Positions 49,524-62,339 of a stretch of DNA of 64,000 bases are shown in pieces. A model generated the notes under the pieces. That model was given only the letters and a program-made list of their open reading frames with translations. It made no database searches and was not told where the DNA came from. The position numbers and the translations under genes are program-made. The stretch comes from Adenanthera pavonina (taxonomy: Eukaryota; Streptophyta; Magnoliopsida; Fabales; Fabaceae), in NCBI GenBank assembly GCA_026686845.1, contig JAIVEN010000007.1:39615001-39679000 (forward strand), written 5' to 3'. Position 1 is the first letter of the stretch. Each line of letters opens with the position of its first letter.

Positions 49524-50319
49524 TACAATAATTCTCACAAGTGATGAAGTGGTGGGTTTGTTGTAGGGAAACAAACAAGTGTGGGATTGGGTTAGTAAAT
49601 TTGTAAATAAAGTTTAGCAAGAACTACTTTAGCAAGTGTCCCCCACCCCCCCCCCCCCCAAAAAAAATTGTAACACTTAAACTTCTTTCACAATTCTCAA
49701 ACAATATTCTATTATTTATTACTACAGTTTTCAATTTTTAACGCTCAAACTCCTTTCAGAATTCTCAATTGATATTCTACTATTTAATAATAATTCTTTC
49801 ACAACTTAATGATAACTTTCCAATTTGTCACATCAAAGCAACACTATCAAACACTAATACTTAAATCATGAATTCACAATCAAACAATGTTGGATAATAA
49901 TATTGCTCAAACATTTTCAATACCCATTACCCAATCTCTTGTTCCAATGTTAATAGCTTTACCTACTATCTAATACACAATACCCAATACCCCATATTAT
50001 TTTTCAACGTTATTGATAAAAAAACAGTCATTTTTGCAACATGGCTCACAGAGAGAAAGAGTAAGTTAAAAAATAGTTGGTTTGGAGTGAGAGAATGATA
50101 AGACAAAATATGAAGACAGTTCAAACTTACATCTTTACCTCACTAAAGTTGAGAAAGATAGAAGAATGCTTCCAACTTCCTTGACTAGTGAGGAAATGCC
50201 TAATCTCTATTTTCTTCGACTTCCATGATGACCAGAGAGTGGTGGAAAACTTGGAAGGAGGAGGGAGAATGATTTACTTGTGATCTTTGAATGAGGGAGC
50301 AACATTTTATGTCTAAGTT

Positions 50320-50455
50320 ATTGAAGGGCATTTTAGTAATTTCACTCTTTATTTTTTCACAGTAAAGGACCATTGGGACTTAGGTGTATTATTTTGGGGT
50401 TGTGGGACTTAATAATAATTATTTCAGAGTTTTGGGATTTAATAGTGATTGTTCC
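50320..50455 (-). repeat. Right terminal inverted repeat of the MULE
   Basis: Reverse complement resembles 47230-47370; inner limit approximate. Confidence 0.8.
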
Positions 50456-50464
50456 TAATTTAAA

Positions 50465-51540
50465 TTTTAAAATGATCCAACTATAGAGAGTTAGATCTTG
50501 ACTTAAAAAATTTTTAAAAATCAAATTCAAGTTTATGTAAATAATAGGAGCTCTTTCCCCTTAAATAAATGAATGAGCATTTATTTTTAATTTTTATGTA
50601 TAAAACAAACCAGTTAGGAGGGTTCACCCATTGCTCTCCATATTTCTAGAAAGATTAATCTTCGCTACCAACACAAAATACTCCTAGTTAAAACAAAAAA
50701 TAAATGGTTCTAAAGAATAAGAGGATAGATTTTTTTTAAGAACTGAAATACCTCATTATTATTAATTAATAAAAAGGGACATAATAAATTAAATGTCAAA
50801 CTCCCCATGTCCTAAATATAGAATATTTTATCTTAGTTTTAAATATAAGAACTTTTTTCCAAAATATGTGGCAGTATTTATTATTCATCACTAAAAAACC
50901 CTATTTAATTCATGAAAGGGATAAAAAATAATAAGGATACTCTTGGAAAGACATTGTAATTTTTATTAACTCTCATCCTTAATTCGTGTGATTCTATTAT
51001 AATGGTTTTATATTAAGAATTGAAAGGAATAATAAAGATTTTATTTTTGCCACCTCTTTGGAAAAAATTCAAGATAGAATTGAAAGTTCAAAACAGAATA
51101 TGAGGGTACTAATAGTGATAATTCTGGATGTATTATATTAAGAACTCTCTCCATAACATTTTGTGAGATGCATTATTCATAGTTGATGACTTTGTGGCGA
51201 CCTCTGGAATTCACATTCTGTCTTTGATTCTGGATGCAGCCAAGGTGTTCGCTGAAATGTGAACTTGAAGGTGCTACAGTGATACGTCAACAATTCGAAG
51301 TACGAGGCACAAGGAAGTTGTGCAATTGATTAGACAATTTACTTGTGCCATGTGCAGTTATGCCCCGTCTGCTAGCTACTGTTTCCACACGTTAGAGCCT
51401 CTGATATCAAATGGGGCTAAATTTGCTTTGACCTCAAAATCATGGACGGTTTCTATCGTTATAAACTCTTTTTTGGGCTATCTTGGCAAACATGTTTAAA
51501 TTACAGGACGATAAATGTAGTAATGGACTTTACAAATTAT
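50465..51540. other. Intergenic with a third MITE-like copy
   Basis: Sequence at about 50797-51025 resembles, in inverse orientation, the element at 62340-62593. The rest has no supported feature. Confidence 0.4.
50797..51025 (-). mobile_element. Degenerate Stowaway-like MITE, copy 2 (inverted)
   Basis: CTCCCCATGTCCTAAATATAG at the left and CTTAATTCGTGTGATT...GGTTTTATATTAAGAATT at the right (50978-51020) match the reverse complement of the other two copies (AATTCTTAATATAAGACC...AATCATGCGAATTAAG). Borders are approximate. Confidence 0.5.
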
Positions 51541-51900
51541 AGTGGCGGTAGTCCTGCATCAGGTTTATTTTCGGTAAATATATATTTACCGGGGAGGAAG
51601 GGTTGGCTTTGAAAATGATAGGTCAAAAGAACATCCACTACTGCGACATCGGAACAAACGGATTCCCACATGAGAAAGGCAGGTTTACAAAGGCTTATAC
51701 AATTGTTCCCATTCTCAAATGGGGGCACACTGGTATATCAGCAAGAATGGGAAATCTAGAATCAATTTACCGACTGTTTACAGGCCTAATAGACATTAAA
51801 ATTAGTCCCAAAAAAAATGCTCTCCCCCTCAAAGGGGATCTATCCGTAATTATAGGAAATTTATTCTCACATTTTACAACTCAAGAAGTGCAGATTCGGG

Positions 51901-52026
51901 ATGCCTCTGATTTTCCCGTCAATGACTTCACTGCTGAATAAGGTTCCTTATAACATGGAAGTATGCCTCTGATTTTCCCATCAATGACTTCACTGCTGAA
52001 TAAGGTTCCGTATAACATATGGAAGT
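51901..52026 (-). repeat. Tandem duplication over the end of the aconitase gene
   Basis: Two units, 51901-51962 (62 bp) and 51963-52026 (64 bp), differ at three sites (G/A, T/G, and an AT indel). The junctions share ATGCCTC, which also follows at 52027. The unit covers the last coding residues and the stop of aconitase on the minus strand; the second copy lies beyond the stop, in the 3'UTR. Confidence 0.92.
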
Positions 52027-55000
52027 ATGCCTCCATGATTGAAGTAAGCAAGTTCCACCTGAAAATATGACAATGTCATCACGTCAAACCAAGGGAAAAA
52101 TCTGCAGCATCCAGCAAGTTTTTGAAACGCTAAATATAGTTAAATAAAAAGCAAACCCTGAAAACATATATACGATATTGAGTCTTTCCAAACAATGATT
52201 TTTGGAAAAGCAGGTGTGACGAAAAGTCTAAAATTTACCTGAGTGTCAAAGCGGACGGTGCAGGTGAAAGATTTTCCAGTATCAGTTGTAACAGTGACAT
52301 CTTGGCCAGGCCTTATATCACTAATTTTACTTGGGAGATCAATTGTATAACGTTCATGACCAGTCAATCCAAGTATGTCAGCATCCTCACCAGGTTTGAA
52401 GCAAAGAGGAATAATGCCCATTCCAACCAAATTACTGCGATGAATTCTCTCAAAACTTTTAGCAATCACTGCTTTGACTCCCTGTTGTAAATATTAAAAT
52501 CAGTAGTACATGTTAAGAACACAAAGAAAAACACAACTCCATCGTAGGGTCATAATATATTGATTAACTAACCAACAGCATTGGACCCTTGGCAGCCCAA
52601 TCTCTTGAACTTCCACTACCATATTCAGCACCAGCCAGCACAATAGTGTCCTGCCCATCCGCCTTGTATTTCTGGCATAAAAGGATCCCAGCATATTAGA
52701 AAATTGACAGTGCAGTAATTATTACACAATACCCAGCGGATATAAATCCATGATTATACCCTCAATCATGCCCTAAAAGAAGGTGGAGATCCCACTAATT
52801 CCAAAAGAAATAGATCACATGTTCTTAACAAAAAATAAAACTATGCATTGCTAGCAATCAAAAGTTGTTATCATCAGTTTAAATAAGCAAGGCTTGAAAG
52901 TTGATACATGTAAACTGATCAAAAAAAGAAAAAGCAAAAAATAGTTGATACATGCATAAACAAATAAAAGTCTTTGTAAAAATAACGTCGATTGTTTAGC
53001 ACAGAAAACATGAAACTGTCATAGACTATGTCTACCAGATAACTTGAAAAGCATAATAATAGGATAATGCCACCACAAGAATATACAATAGAACACACAA
53101 TGCTTTGCGCCTAGAAAAATTTAAAAGCTACAATAAAACAATATGCCATGTCTAGGTGGAGCATAACTCACCATTGCTGCATCAAACACAGAGTGTTTCT
53201 CCCCTGATGGAATGTGAATTGTTTTGGGGCCAACTTCCCCTTTCAAGAGCTTGTTAACAAGTCGGATGTTAGCAAAAGTTCCCCTTGCCATTATTTCATC
53301 ATTGCCACGACGACTTCCATAAGAATTGAAGTCTTTTCGATCCACTCCACGCTCAAGCAAGTATTTTGCAGCAGGACTGTCCTTGTGAATGCTTCCTGCT
53401 GGAGAAATGTGATCAGTAGTTATACTGTCACCGAAATTCAGCAGGCAATATGCATGCTTCACGCCATGAGCTCCAGGAGGATCCATGGTCATGTCCTTGA
53501 AGTATGGAGGTTCATGAATATATGTTGAGTTGGGGTCCCATGAGTAAAGGGTGTTTGCAGGAACTTGTAGTTGATTCCACATAGGGTTGCCCCAGGTAAT
53601 AGTCTCATATGTGCTTCGGAACATTTGAGGCAACACACTAGATTCAACAGCCTAGATACCAGGTCATCCAAATTAAATGTGTCACACACACGGAAGCTTT
53701 AGATTATTTAATACATGGAGCAAGTTAGACATCGTTTACCTCAGCAATTTCTTCAGTTGATGGCCAGATATCCCTCAAGAAGACACTCTTGCCATCCTTC
53801 CCTGTCCCTATTGGCTCCTTTTCAAAGTCAATATCAACCTGGAAAATCAACCAAAATATAACTATTGAAGGTTCAATCATATGTAAAAATTGAAACATTA
53901 CCTTGATTAATTTCAAACTTTCAATTTCAATGCTGTATGAAACCGAAAATTAACATGCATCATATCAACTACAATTAAGGTTTTCCAAAAAGCTCATAAA
54001 TAGTTAAGGACTCACCATAATATAATTGTTTAGCACATGAAAAGAGGTTCTAGACTAGTGGAAATATAACTAGTTTAACTTCACAGACAGATATGTATAT
54101 TCCACAAAAACAAGACCACAAAATCAATGTTTCCTACGTTCAAGCATCCAAGCAATTGTGTTTTTGTGTGTGTCAGAGTGTAAATCCATAGACAGACTTC
54201 TCCATGTATGAGATTAAGCAATTGAGATTGAGGTGTAAGCATACAAAATAAAGATGTATGCTAGCATGCAATACCCATGCTTCGGCCTCTGGTCACTTTT
54301 TCATTATCTGTAGTATAGCTGTATTCACTGAGTCTGGGTCCTCTCCATTTCCTATTAATTTTGTAGAGATAAACCGAAAATATGTGATGCTCATCACTCT
54401 TGTGAGTCTCACATTTAAATGGAACCTGCCACTTAAGTGGACCTACACATTATGTATCTACGTGTGCGCGCCAGCATGCGTGAAAGTGATAAGAAATGGG
54501 GAGCATCAAAACTCATTCACTTCTAAGTTCCACCTGAAGAACAAGTATTTAATATTCTTATCTTAGGATGGCTAATACGGTTGTTGCTCTTTAACAATTG
54601 ATATGAAAATCTGATTTTTGACAACCACCAATAACAATACACACCGACATAATCATATGAATTAGACATGCATACCGTGCCAGCAAGAGCATAAGCAACA
54701 ACTAGAGGAGGTGAGGCAAGATAGTTAGCTCTGGTTAAGGCATGCACACGACCCTCAAAATTACGGTTCCCAGATAGAACAGCAGCTGCTACAATGTCTG
54801 CATAAGACCACATGAGGATTGCATCAGGAAGGTAAATATGAAGTAGAATAGTCTACAAAGTGGGAGGTTATCTGAAAGTTGTAACAATAGAATTTCAATA
54901 TAACCATTTTCTGAAATGGCAGCAGCAACTGATTCATCCAAATCCCCAGAATTGCCAATACATGTTGTGCAGCCAAATCCAACAATATTGAAGCCTTGCT

Positions 55001-58000
55001 CATTTAGAAATTTCTGCAGCCCACTGCGAAAAAAATTAGAAATTTGGTGAATATTTCATCAATATTGTGCAGAGAGAAAGTGACAACATCGTAATACAGA
55101 TTATGATAGTAATGTAACATTCTCACAACAAAAAAATACCTCTGAAGCAGATACTTTGTAACCACTCCAGATCCTGGAGCAAGACTTGTTTTTACCCAAG
55201 GTTTGACCTGGCAAAGAAAGTAAAAGAAAGTCAAAACAGCTACAATTAGAATCAAGAAAGTATATAGTATAACATTACAGATACAATTTTTTTTTTGTCA
55301 ATTTGTACCAGTAAAGAATAAAAATCAACCACATAAAGTAAGAACATCAGGTAGGAAAGCACTAAAAAATATATTAGTGCCCAACCTGCAAACCAAGCTC
55401 ATAAGCCTTTTTTGCAACAAGACCAGCCCCAAGCATAACACTCGGGTTTGATGTGTTAGTACAGCTTGTGATTGCAGCAATCACAACACTTCCTTGCTTG
55501 AGCTCTGCTGGCTGCCCATGGAATTGAAATTTTGCAACTTTATCTTGGGCCTCTTTCGGTATAGCAAATCCCTGAATTAAAGTAAAACAATCAAGTCATG
55601 TGGTATCTTATATCTATCTAGCAACAGTAATTGAAACATGAAAAGCTGTACTACAGCAAATTAAAGTAAAAGTAGGGTGGGGAAAGGATCTTATACTGAT
55701 CCAGAATTACATATGCCCTTTAGTCCATGCTCAAGGATAACTAGGCATTTACTCACAAGCTAGCTCAGCATAAGTAATAGAATAGACTCATTAGCGTCAA
55801 TGCAGCTATTGAAGGCCTTAACCTAAAGCACAAGTTTGCAACAATAGGGCATAAGTTATAACAAGACTGGAGTGATTTCAATTTTCTCCAATGATGGGAG
55901 ACCATAGTTGTTACTGATGACAGTTGGTGAGGGTGTAAGTGATCAACATGTTATAATTAAAATAAAATACATTGGTGAATGGAAAAGTATTTGTTTTCAT
56001 GAGAGTATCAATAATAAAACATTGCTGCTTCTGCCATTGAGCAAATGGATCACAAAGTCACAGCAGTAAAGCAATCATATTATTGAGTATGGACCTTGTA
56101 TTCTAAGAGTTTCTGAATGACAATAATATAAATTAGAAAATTGAAGCTCTACAACCTACAAACATTTTTTTAAAGACAACATTCAAGCATTTATAAAGAA
56201 AAAACATGTATAGCCATCAAATTGGGTTTTTTTCAATGGGCTAGCCCATTTAACTCACTAATTTGGTAGGTTGAGTTGAGGATTCACTTGGAAATTTTTT
56301 TATTAAGATCAATCAAACCCAACTCATTTAACCTATGAGTTAGGTAAGTTAGCCCATTTAAGCCACCATAAAATTTTTTTAAGAAAACATCAAATCTGAA
56401 AAATATCTCCCAAATTAATACAGATATGATATTTTAAAAAAAATCCCAAATAAAATATTAAAAAAATATATCGTTGATTACTGCAAGATTCAAATATCAT
56501 TGAAGTTTAAAACATTAGAATGATTTAGGCATTTGAATGTTTTTTCTCTGTGACAACATATTAGAAAATTAAATGTTGTAAGTTTTTTTATTTTGTGGTT
56601 ACTTAAATGAGCCAAACCACCTAACCCATCTGGTGAGCAGCGTTTTGATTTTCTACCTATCAGAGTAAGGTGGGTGAAATGAGCCAACCCGTTTATCTTG
56701 CAATCCGTGGTAAGTTGGACCTTTTAACTCATCTAACTCATTTTTTATGACGCTAAAAACAAGTGGGGAAAATGAGTTTCATGCATTCTTTTTGTTCCAA
56801 AGTTTTCTAGATCCCTCATACAGTGATCACAGAGGGTGATAAGGGACATACAAGTTCTCCAAAAATAGTTCCAACAGGATTTTGAGAGATATAAGTTTCA
56901 CTCTCGTTACAGATTTTCTAAAGCTAATTCAAGATATAAACTGAGAAACCATTTCCTTGAGATAGGATCTATCAAAATATGAAAAATGGTTTTTGTTCTA
57001 AATCATAGCATCACTAACCTTAAACCCAACTTTGTTATCAAGACAGGCATGCCAATCAGCCTTCATTTCTTTCAAAGGAACCCGATCATGAGGCCTGAGA
57101 AGAGTTCAGTCAATATAAAATAATACACAGATGTTGGATAGAAATTTAGAAATTCAAAAAATACATAAAGGAAAAATGTGAAAGGGCACATAACTTACCT
57201 CTTTGGTCCTGAGATACATGGCTCAACATCAGCAAGGTTTAATTCAAGATAGGATGAATAAACTCTTTCTTGTTGAGGCTGAATTAAAGAAAAGCAAATT
57301 AAGATTCTATAACTCAAGCATATATGAAAATTTTTTTCAGAAAAGACGAATTTAGATGGAGACCAGAACATAGGATTTTCTAGTAATATTACCTCATCAT
57401 AGTCAACATACATCTTGTTTGCCCTAAGATACGCCTCTATCATGGCCACCTATATTTAAGCCAAGACGAAGGTCAACAAATTTTATAAGCATTTCACATT
57501 TTATGCAAAAATAAATAAGTTGACAAAAAGTTAAGGTACTCAGAACTCACTGTCTCATCACTTCTTCCCGTTAATTTGAGGTATTGTAAAGTAACATGAT
57601 CTACAGGGAAGAAACCCATGGTGGCACCATACTCAGGAGACATGTTAGCAATGGTGGCCCTGTCAGCTAATGATAACTCCCCCATACCATCACCTAAAGA
57701 ACAAAAATCAAGAGCACTCTAATTAGCTGGGACAAATCAGAATATGTTGAAAAATAATAATAGAAATTTGTGTGCGCCTTAATTACCATAAAATTCTACA
57801 AATTTGCCCACAACACCATGCTTTCTCAGCATCTGAGTGACAGTGAGAACAAGATCAGTGGCAGTGACACCATTGCGCAATTTCCCAGATAACTTAAATC
57901 CAACAACACCGGGCAAGACCATACTCATAGGCTGTCAATATTACAGGCACATGGCATTAGGGTCATCACTGTAGCTAAATTACTCCATATACAAATTTCA

Positions 58001-60282
58001 AGAAAAAGCAAATAAACATCCAATTCAGATGAGTTAAATATTCCGTGCACAGTCATTACATTTAATATTTATACATTAAGATCAGCAATTATGTACCTGG
58101 CCAAGCATTGCCGCCTCGGCTTCAATACCTCCAACCCCCCATCCAGCCACCCCAAGCCCATCTATCATGGTTGTATGTGAATCAGTACCAACAACACTGT
58201 CAGGATAGAGTAAGCCATCATTGCTGAAAACCACTCTTCCCAGATATTCCAGATTCACCTGGAAACCAAAGATATTACAAGCTCACACTATCAACAAATA
58301 GAAGTGGTGTTTTAAATTCAATTGAGTCATTTAGCATGTCTGCTTTTAGATGCACCTGATGTACAATACCAGAACCAGGAGGAACAACCAGCATATTGCG
58401 GAAAGCAGTTGACCCCCATTTAAGAAAAGCAAATCTCTCCTTGTTCCTTTGGAACTCAAGTTCCATATTTTTTTGCACAGCATTCTCTGACCTTGTTACA
58501 TCAACTTGAACTGAGTGATCAATGACAAGATCAACAGGAACCTGCCAACCATATATTTCTAAAAATTACTAGTAGTATAAGAACATCACATAAAGAGAAT
58601 ATAAGTTAAAGTCACAACACTAAACCAGAACAGGTAAATATACTAGCAAATTACGACCCTATATATCATGTATGACCCTCTTACGCTAAATTAATCTCAG
58701 AGCTCTTCTGTCATTATAAGTAAACAAGGTGAAATTAATAACATGATTTACATCTCAATCAAATAAAATCACAGTTGCAAAGCAAGGTTAATAAAATTTA
58801 ACAAATAAGATGTAATACTACAGACAATGTCATCGGTTTAAGGTACATATGGCACTCCAAGATGAATATTTAAAAATGTGAAACCATTATGGTGAGTGCC
58901 ATCAATGAATGATAGAGAACAAAGGCACATGCATGCAATAAGTGAAATGATTACCAGAGGATTGATCTTATTAGAGTCGCTGCCAAGCTTATTCATAGCA
59001 TCACGCATACAGGCTAGGTCAACAACAGCTGGGACGCCTGTAAAATCCTGGAGAGAGGAAAGGAGGTTTAAAGGAGGAAGCTCATTACTTATAATTACAC
59101 AGATAAAATAATAAATTACACTGTGCACAAAAAAAATATGGAAAACCTGCAGGAGGACACGAGCAGGCTTGAAAGGAATTTCAACTTGCTTAACAGAACT
59201 ATTTTCCCAGTCAATAATCTTCTCAATATCTTCTTTCTGGACTTGGAAATTATCACAATTACGAATGGCAGATTCCAAGAGAATTCTGATGGAGTAAGGT
59301 AACCTATCTGTTATATAAACATTAAGTTGATAGCGTTAGTAATTGAACTAGCTGACAGAATAATGTGTTATTCTGGAGAATTAGAGACCAGTCCTTTGTT
59401 AGACAGGTGCTATGCTGAAATGAAAGTTGCATTTGTTTAAAATTTTATGTGAATTTCACTTTTCCTGGGCCAAGAAAAGGTAAAAAATTAGACAGACAAT
59501 TTTGTATGTTGCCCAACGAAAGCTTTGGCATATTCAATAGATAAAAAAAATTAAATCGTTGAAAAGAATTACGGCAGGTGGAAATAGAAAATTACCAATT
59601 CTTGGATCGTTCAGAGAAGGAAGGCTGTAGAACTTTCCGAACTCGCCACCCCCAGGCTTGGGGAGACTCGTCAAGTTCCCCTTGAAAGGATTTTCAGCAG
59701 CTGGGATGCCACGTGAAAAATCAGTATATAAATTTTAGCTCCCCATATTTAGTAGTTAATAACTTGATGCCGAGTCAGAGCACAAAATTAAAATATACGT
59801 TTAGATTTAGATTTACATGAGGTGAGAAGTTTCGAGCAACAAAGTAAATTTTATGTCTAGCAAGAATGTGACAATGATAGTGGAAATATAGCATCTTCGC
59901 TGCACCAATAGAACAAGATATATTCTGGAAAGAAAAATATTCAACGGATTACAGAATCAAAGAAACAGTCCAAAATTCTCGGAGTGAACGGAAAAGTACC
60001 CATGGAAGCGATCTTGCGATGAAACTGTTCAATCATAGGAGCGACGGCTCTGATCTGAGCCCGGAGACTGACCGGAGACCTCCAATCGACGCCGTGGCTC
60101 CAGCGGGGAGCGATGCTCCGGAATGATCGGGGCGGGGAAGAGAAGCTGAGAGATCGGTAGCCAGTCAAAGGAGAAGGTCTGGTAGGAGGATATGCGAGGG
60201 TTCTAGGAAAAGCGGGAGAGAAAAGCTTGGCTCTGGCTGCTCTGAGGAGTGAAGAAGCTGAGGAAGAGGATGGTATATACAT
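51990..60282 (-). CDS. ACO: Aconitate hydratase (aconitase), mitochondrial/cytosolic, complete 20-exon gene
   Basis: Twenty exons on the minus strand: 60282-60000, 59700-59596, 59307-59147, 59047-58955, 58541-58356, 58258-58097, 57931-57787, 57693-57551, 57449-57393, 57278-57199, 57094-57019, 55571-55386, 55207-55140, 55023-54905, 54797-54676, 53838-53740, 53651-53172, 52671-52573, 52481-52239, 52058-51990. Total 2976 nt, 991 residues, all phases consistent, which is the family length. The enzyme isomerises citrate to isocitrate through cis-aconitate in the TCA and glyoxylate routes. An N-terminal Ser/Arg-rich presequence (1-90) fits a mitochondrial target. The [4Fe-4S] ligands are Cys534 (ITSCTNTSNPS), Cys600 and Cys603 (GCTTCIG), with the expected spacing of 66 and 3. 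Substrate motifs include SRDWAAKG and NFGDSITTDHISPAGSI. The ATG at 60282 was chosen because the family starts MYI; an upstream GTG extension was discarded. Intron 11 is long (1.45 kb). Confidence 0.97.
56216..56765. repeat. AACCCA/TTTAACTCA-rich insertion in aconitase intron 11
   Basis: Repeated phrases (GGGCTAGCCCATTTAACTCA, AACCCAACTCATTTAACC, TTAGCCCATTTAAG, TTTTAACTCATCTAACTCATTT) mark this part of the intron as different from its surroundings. It looks like a small element, but clear terminal repeats or a target duplication were not found. Confidence 0.35.
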
Positions 60283-62339
60283 GGTGATGATCACGCATTC
60301 AAAAACAGGATGGGCTGAGTACGGATAAGGAAGAAGGCAGAGAGGGAGGGGGAGAGGGATTGATTGAGAAAGGAGGAATGAAGCAGCTCTAACGGTTTGT
60401 GGCCTCTTCTGCAGCTATAAAGAGAGAAGGGCGTGTGGAGAGCAGCTGTGAACTAGGGCTGCGTGCCATGTTCAACAATTCCTGTGTGTTTTGGCTTTCG
60501 ATATTAGCGGGTTTAAATTTTATTTATTTTAATATTTTAAAAATTAATTAATTTGATTTTTTAAAAAAATAAATGACTAATTAAATCGAAGGAGAGAAGC
60601 CAAAACGCAAACTCTAGGAACAAATTTCCCTGTGCTTTATCGTGGTCTCCGCAAATACTCCCGTCCAATCAGCTCTTTACATTTTCCTTGGTAAAAAAAA
60701 AAAAAATCAGCTCTTTACATTTTCGTTTCATTAACTGTTTTGGTTGTCTCTAATTCAAGTCAAGCGATACACAAACCTCACGTATTCTATTTGAGAAGCT
60801 TAGAGTATGTTTAGCTGCTGTTTTTAAAATAGTTTTATTATTTTTAAAAATAAAAAAATAAAAAAATTTTGTTTGATAAATCTATTTTTTATAAAATATT
60901 TTAAAAAATAGAAAAATAAAATAGTAGAAAATTTAAAATATCTTTTAAAATATTTTTTAATTTTTATTCTGAAAAATATAAGAAAAGGTGAAAAATACCC
61001 ACCTCATTAATGATAAAATTATAAATTTTGAATAACTCATCTAACACCTATTAATTATAATTTTAAGAATAATTATTTAAATAGATTTTTTTTTATTTTT
61101 TTTTAAATTTGTTCTCGAAAATAATTTTATAAAATTATTTTAAAAATAATAAAATAAAAAATACTATAAAATAAGCCCTTAATTATTTCCAATTATTTGT
61201 TTCTGTTATGAATTTGTATAGTTGGTTTATAGAAAGAAAAACAAAAAAAAAATGAAAACATGTGCCTCATTTGGAATCGTGGAGTGACGGAGGAAATAAT
61301 GCTTTTCAAGGTGCCATACAGAATGTCCGCAGTAGCGGATCTTATGCCGTTTGGTAAGTGGTGAAGTGGCAGTTCCTCCGAAGTTTTGGCAACTGGCGTG
61401 TGGTCAAGTCGTATCATTCAACTATCCCTTCGGTGCTCCTTGGTAAAAAAAAAAAAAAAAAAACTATCTCGTCAGTGCTTCAGAAAGCTATCTTGTGATG
61501 GAGCTACAATTGCTCTCTCTCTCTCTCTCTTCTATCATATTCTTCCATTGGTGGTTCCAAAACAAAAATCTCAAAGTTTTTCTTTTTCATAATTCGTGAT
61601 TTTCAATCTATTCATTGCCATGCGGCTCCAGATTGCAATTATGAGTTTTCTTTTTTGTTTTTGTTTTTACCAACCACTGGTATCCCAGGATGTGAGAGTA
61701 ATTAATGGTTGGAATTTCAATATTCAGATCAGATCCACTCATGAACTATGCTTCAATAATGATTTCTTTTGTTCTCAACTTTGACAGAATTTATAGTGTA
61801 AATATTACTCCTGTAGTAAAAAACTGTAATTTACTGGAGCATAATTAAAAAATGAAAGTCAATAATTATTTAAGACATGCTTTCAAAAATGCTTTCCATT
61901 AATTAATTTCATATGTTTTCAAGGATGCCGAGAGGGCAGGGTTAGAGTGAGAGTGGTGGGGGAGTGATGCGGGAGATGAGACTAAATAGGAATAATGAAG
62001 GGCTTCCAAAAGTTGCTTTCAAGGGATGGGACGAACCGAAGAAGGTAGGCCCAGGCATACGTTGACGATTCCCTGCATATGAATATGATTCTTCTTTTTC
62101 TTCTCTTCTCTTTTTTTTTTATTTGATTTGTTTGTTTGTGTTGTGGGGCCAGCGCTTCTAAAATTTAGTTGGAACTTGGAACTTTCCTCTCTATAATTCA
62201 ATTTCTTCTTCGCTTCTTATAGTGATACAAATCACAGTCGCTCAATCGAATTCTTGTATTTCTTCGAGATATAAATGTTCCATGTGCACATTTAAAAAAA
62301 ATCATTTTCAACAAATTTGAATTATTTTTATATAATCTA
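60283..62339. other. Intergenic, aconitase promoter at left
   Basis: Holds the aconitase promoter and 5'UTR (60283-60480). A TTTATTATTTTTAAAAATA-rich block (60810-61180) with GTTTAGCTG at one end is a possible inverted-repeat element. A (CT)n leader at 61512-61531 is followed by the small ORF annotated at 61620. Confidence 0.4.
61620..61784 (+). CDS. Possible small secreted peptide
   Basis: ORF of 54 codons from ATG at 61620, or 62 from 61596. The start (MRLQIAIMSFLFCFCFYQPLVS) reads as a signal peptide, followed by a short mature region with two cysteines (ELCFNNDFFC). A pyrimidine leader, (CT)9, lies about 90 nt upstream. No family was recognised, and no intron or neighbour supports it; it may be chance. 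Confidence 0.2.
   Translation: MRLQIAIMSFLFCFCFYQPLVSQDVRVINGWNFNIQIRSTHELCFNNDFFCSQL

Larger units (their letters stand above)
47230..50455. mobile_element. Mutator-like DNA transposon (MULE) with long TIRs and decayed gene
   Basis: The left end (from GGAAAAATTACTATTAAAT) and the reverse complement of the right end (GGAACAATCACTATTAAAT) align for about 135 bp with scattered differences, through AAATAATTATTA, CATTGGACC/CAATGGTCC and GAAGTTACTAAACTACCCT/GAAATTACTAAAATGCCCT. The flanking 9-mers, TTGTTTAAA (47221-47229) and TAATTTAAA (50456-50464), match 7 of 9, as for an old MULE target duplication. Between them, plus-strand fragments at about 48410-49370 read, with stops and frameshifts, like the plant transposon protein that often precedes an Ulp1-like protease domain in Kaonashi-type MULEs (WDWSLYVLSELVREI, GGCIFFLLVWY, STLIIRGRQF). 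No transposase core was recognised, so this copy cannot move by itself. Confidence 0.8.

Noticed and set aside
49640..49658. C-rich homopolymer as a structural element
   Set aside because: A single homopolymer run inside a decayed transposon, no repeat of G/C tracts to form a higher-order structure.
51603..51941. 112-codon plus-strand ORF
   Set aside because: It is antisense to the 3' flank of aconitase and overlaps the tandem duplication; no recognisable domain.
60411..60422. CTATAAAGAG upstream of aconitase as a TATA box
   Set aside because: It reads TATAAA on the plus strand, whereas the gene is on the minus strand.
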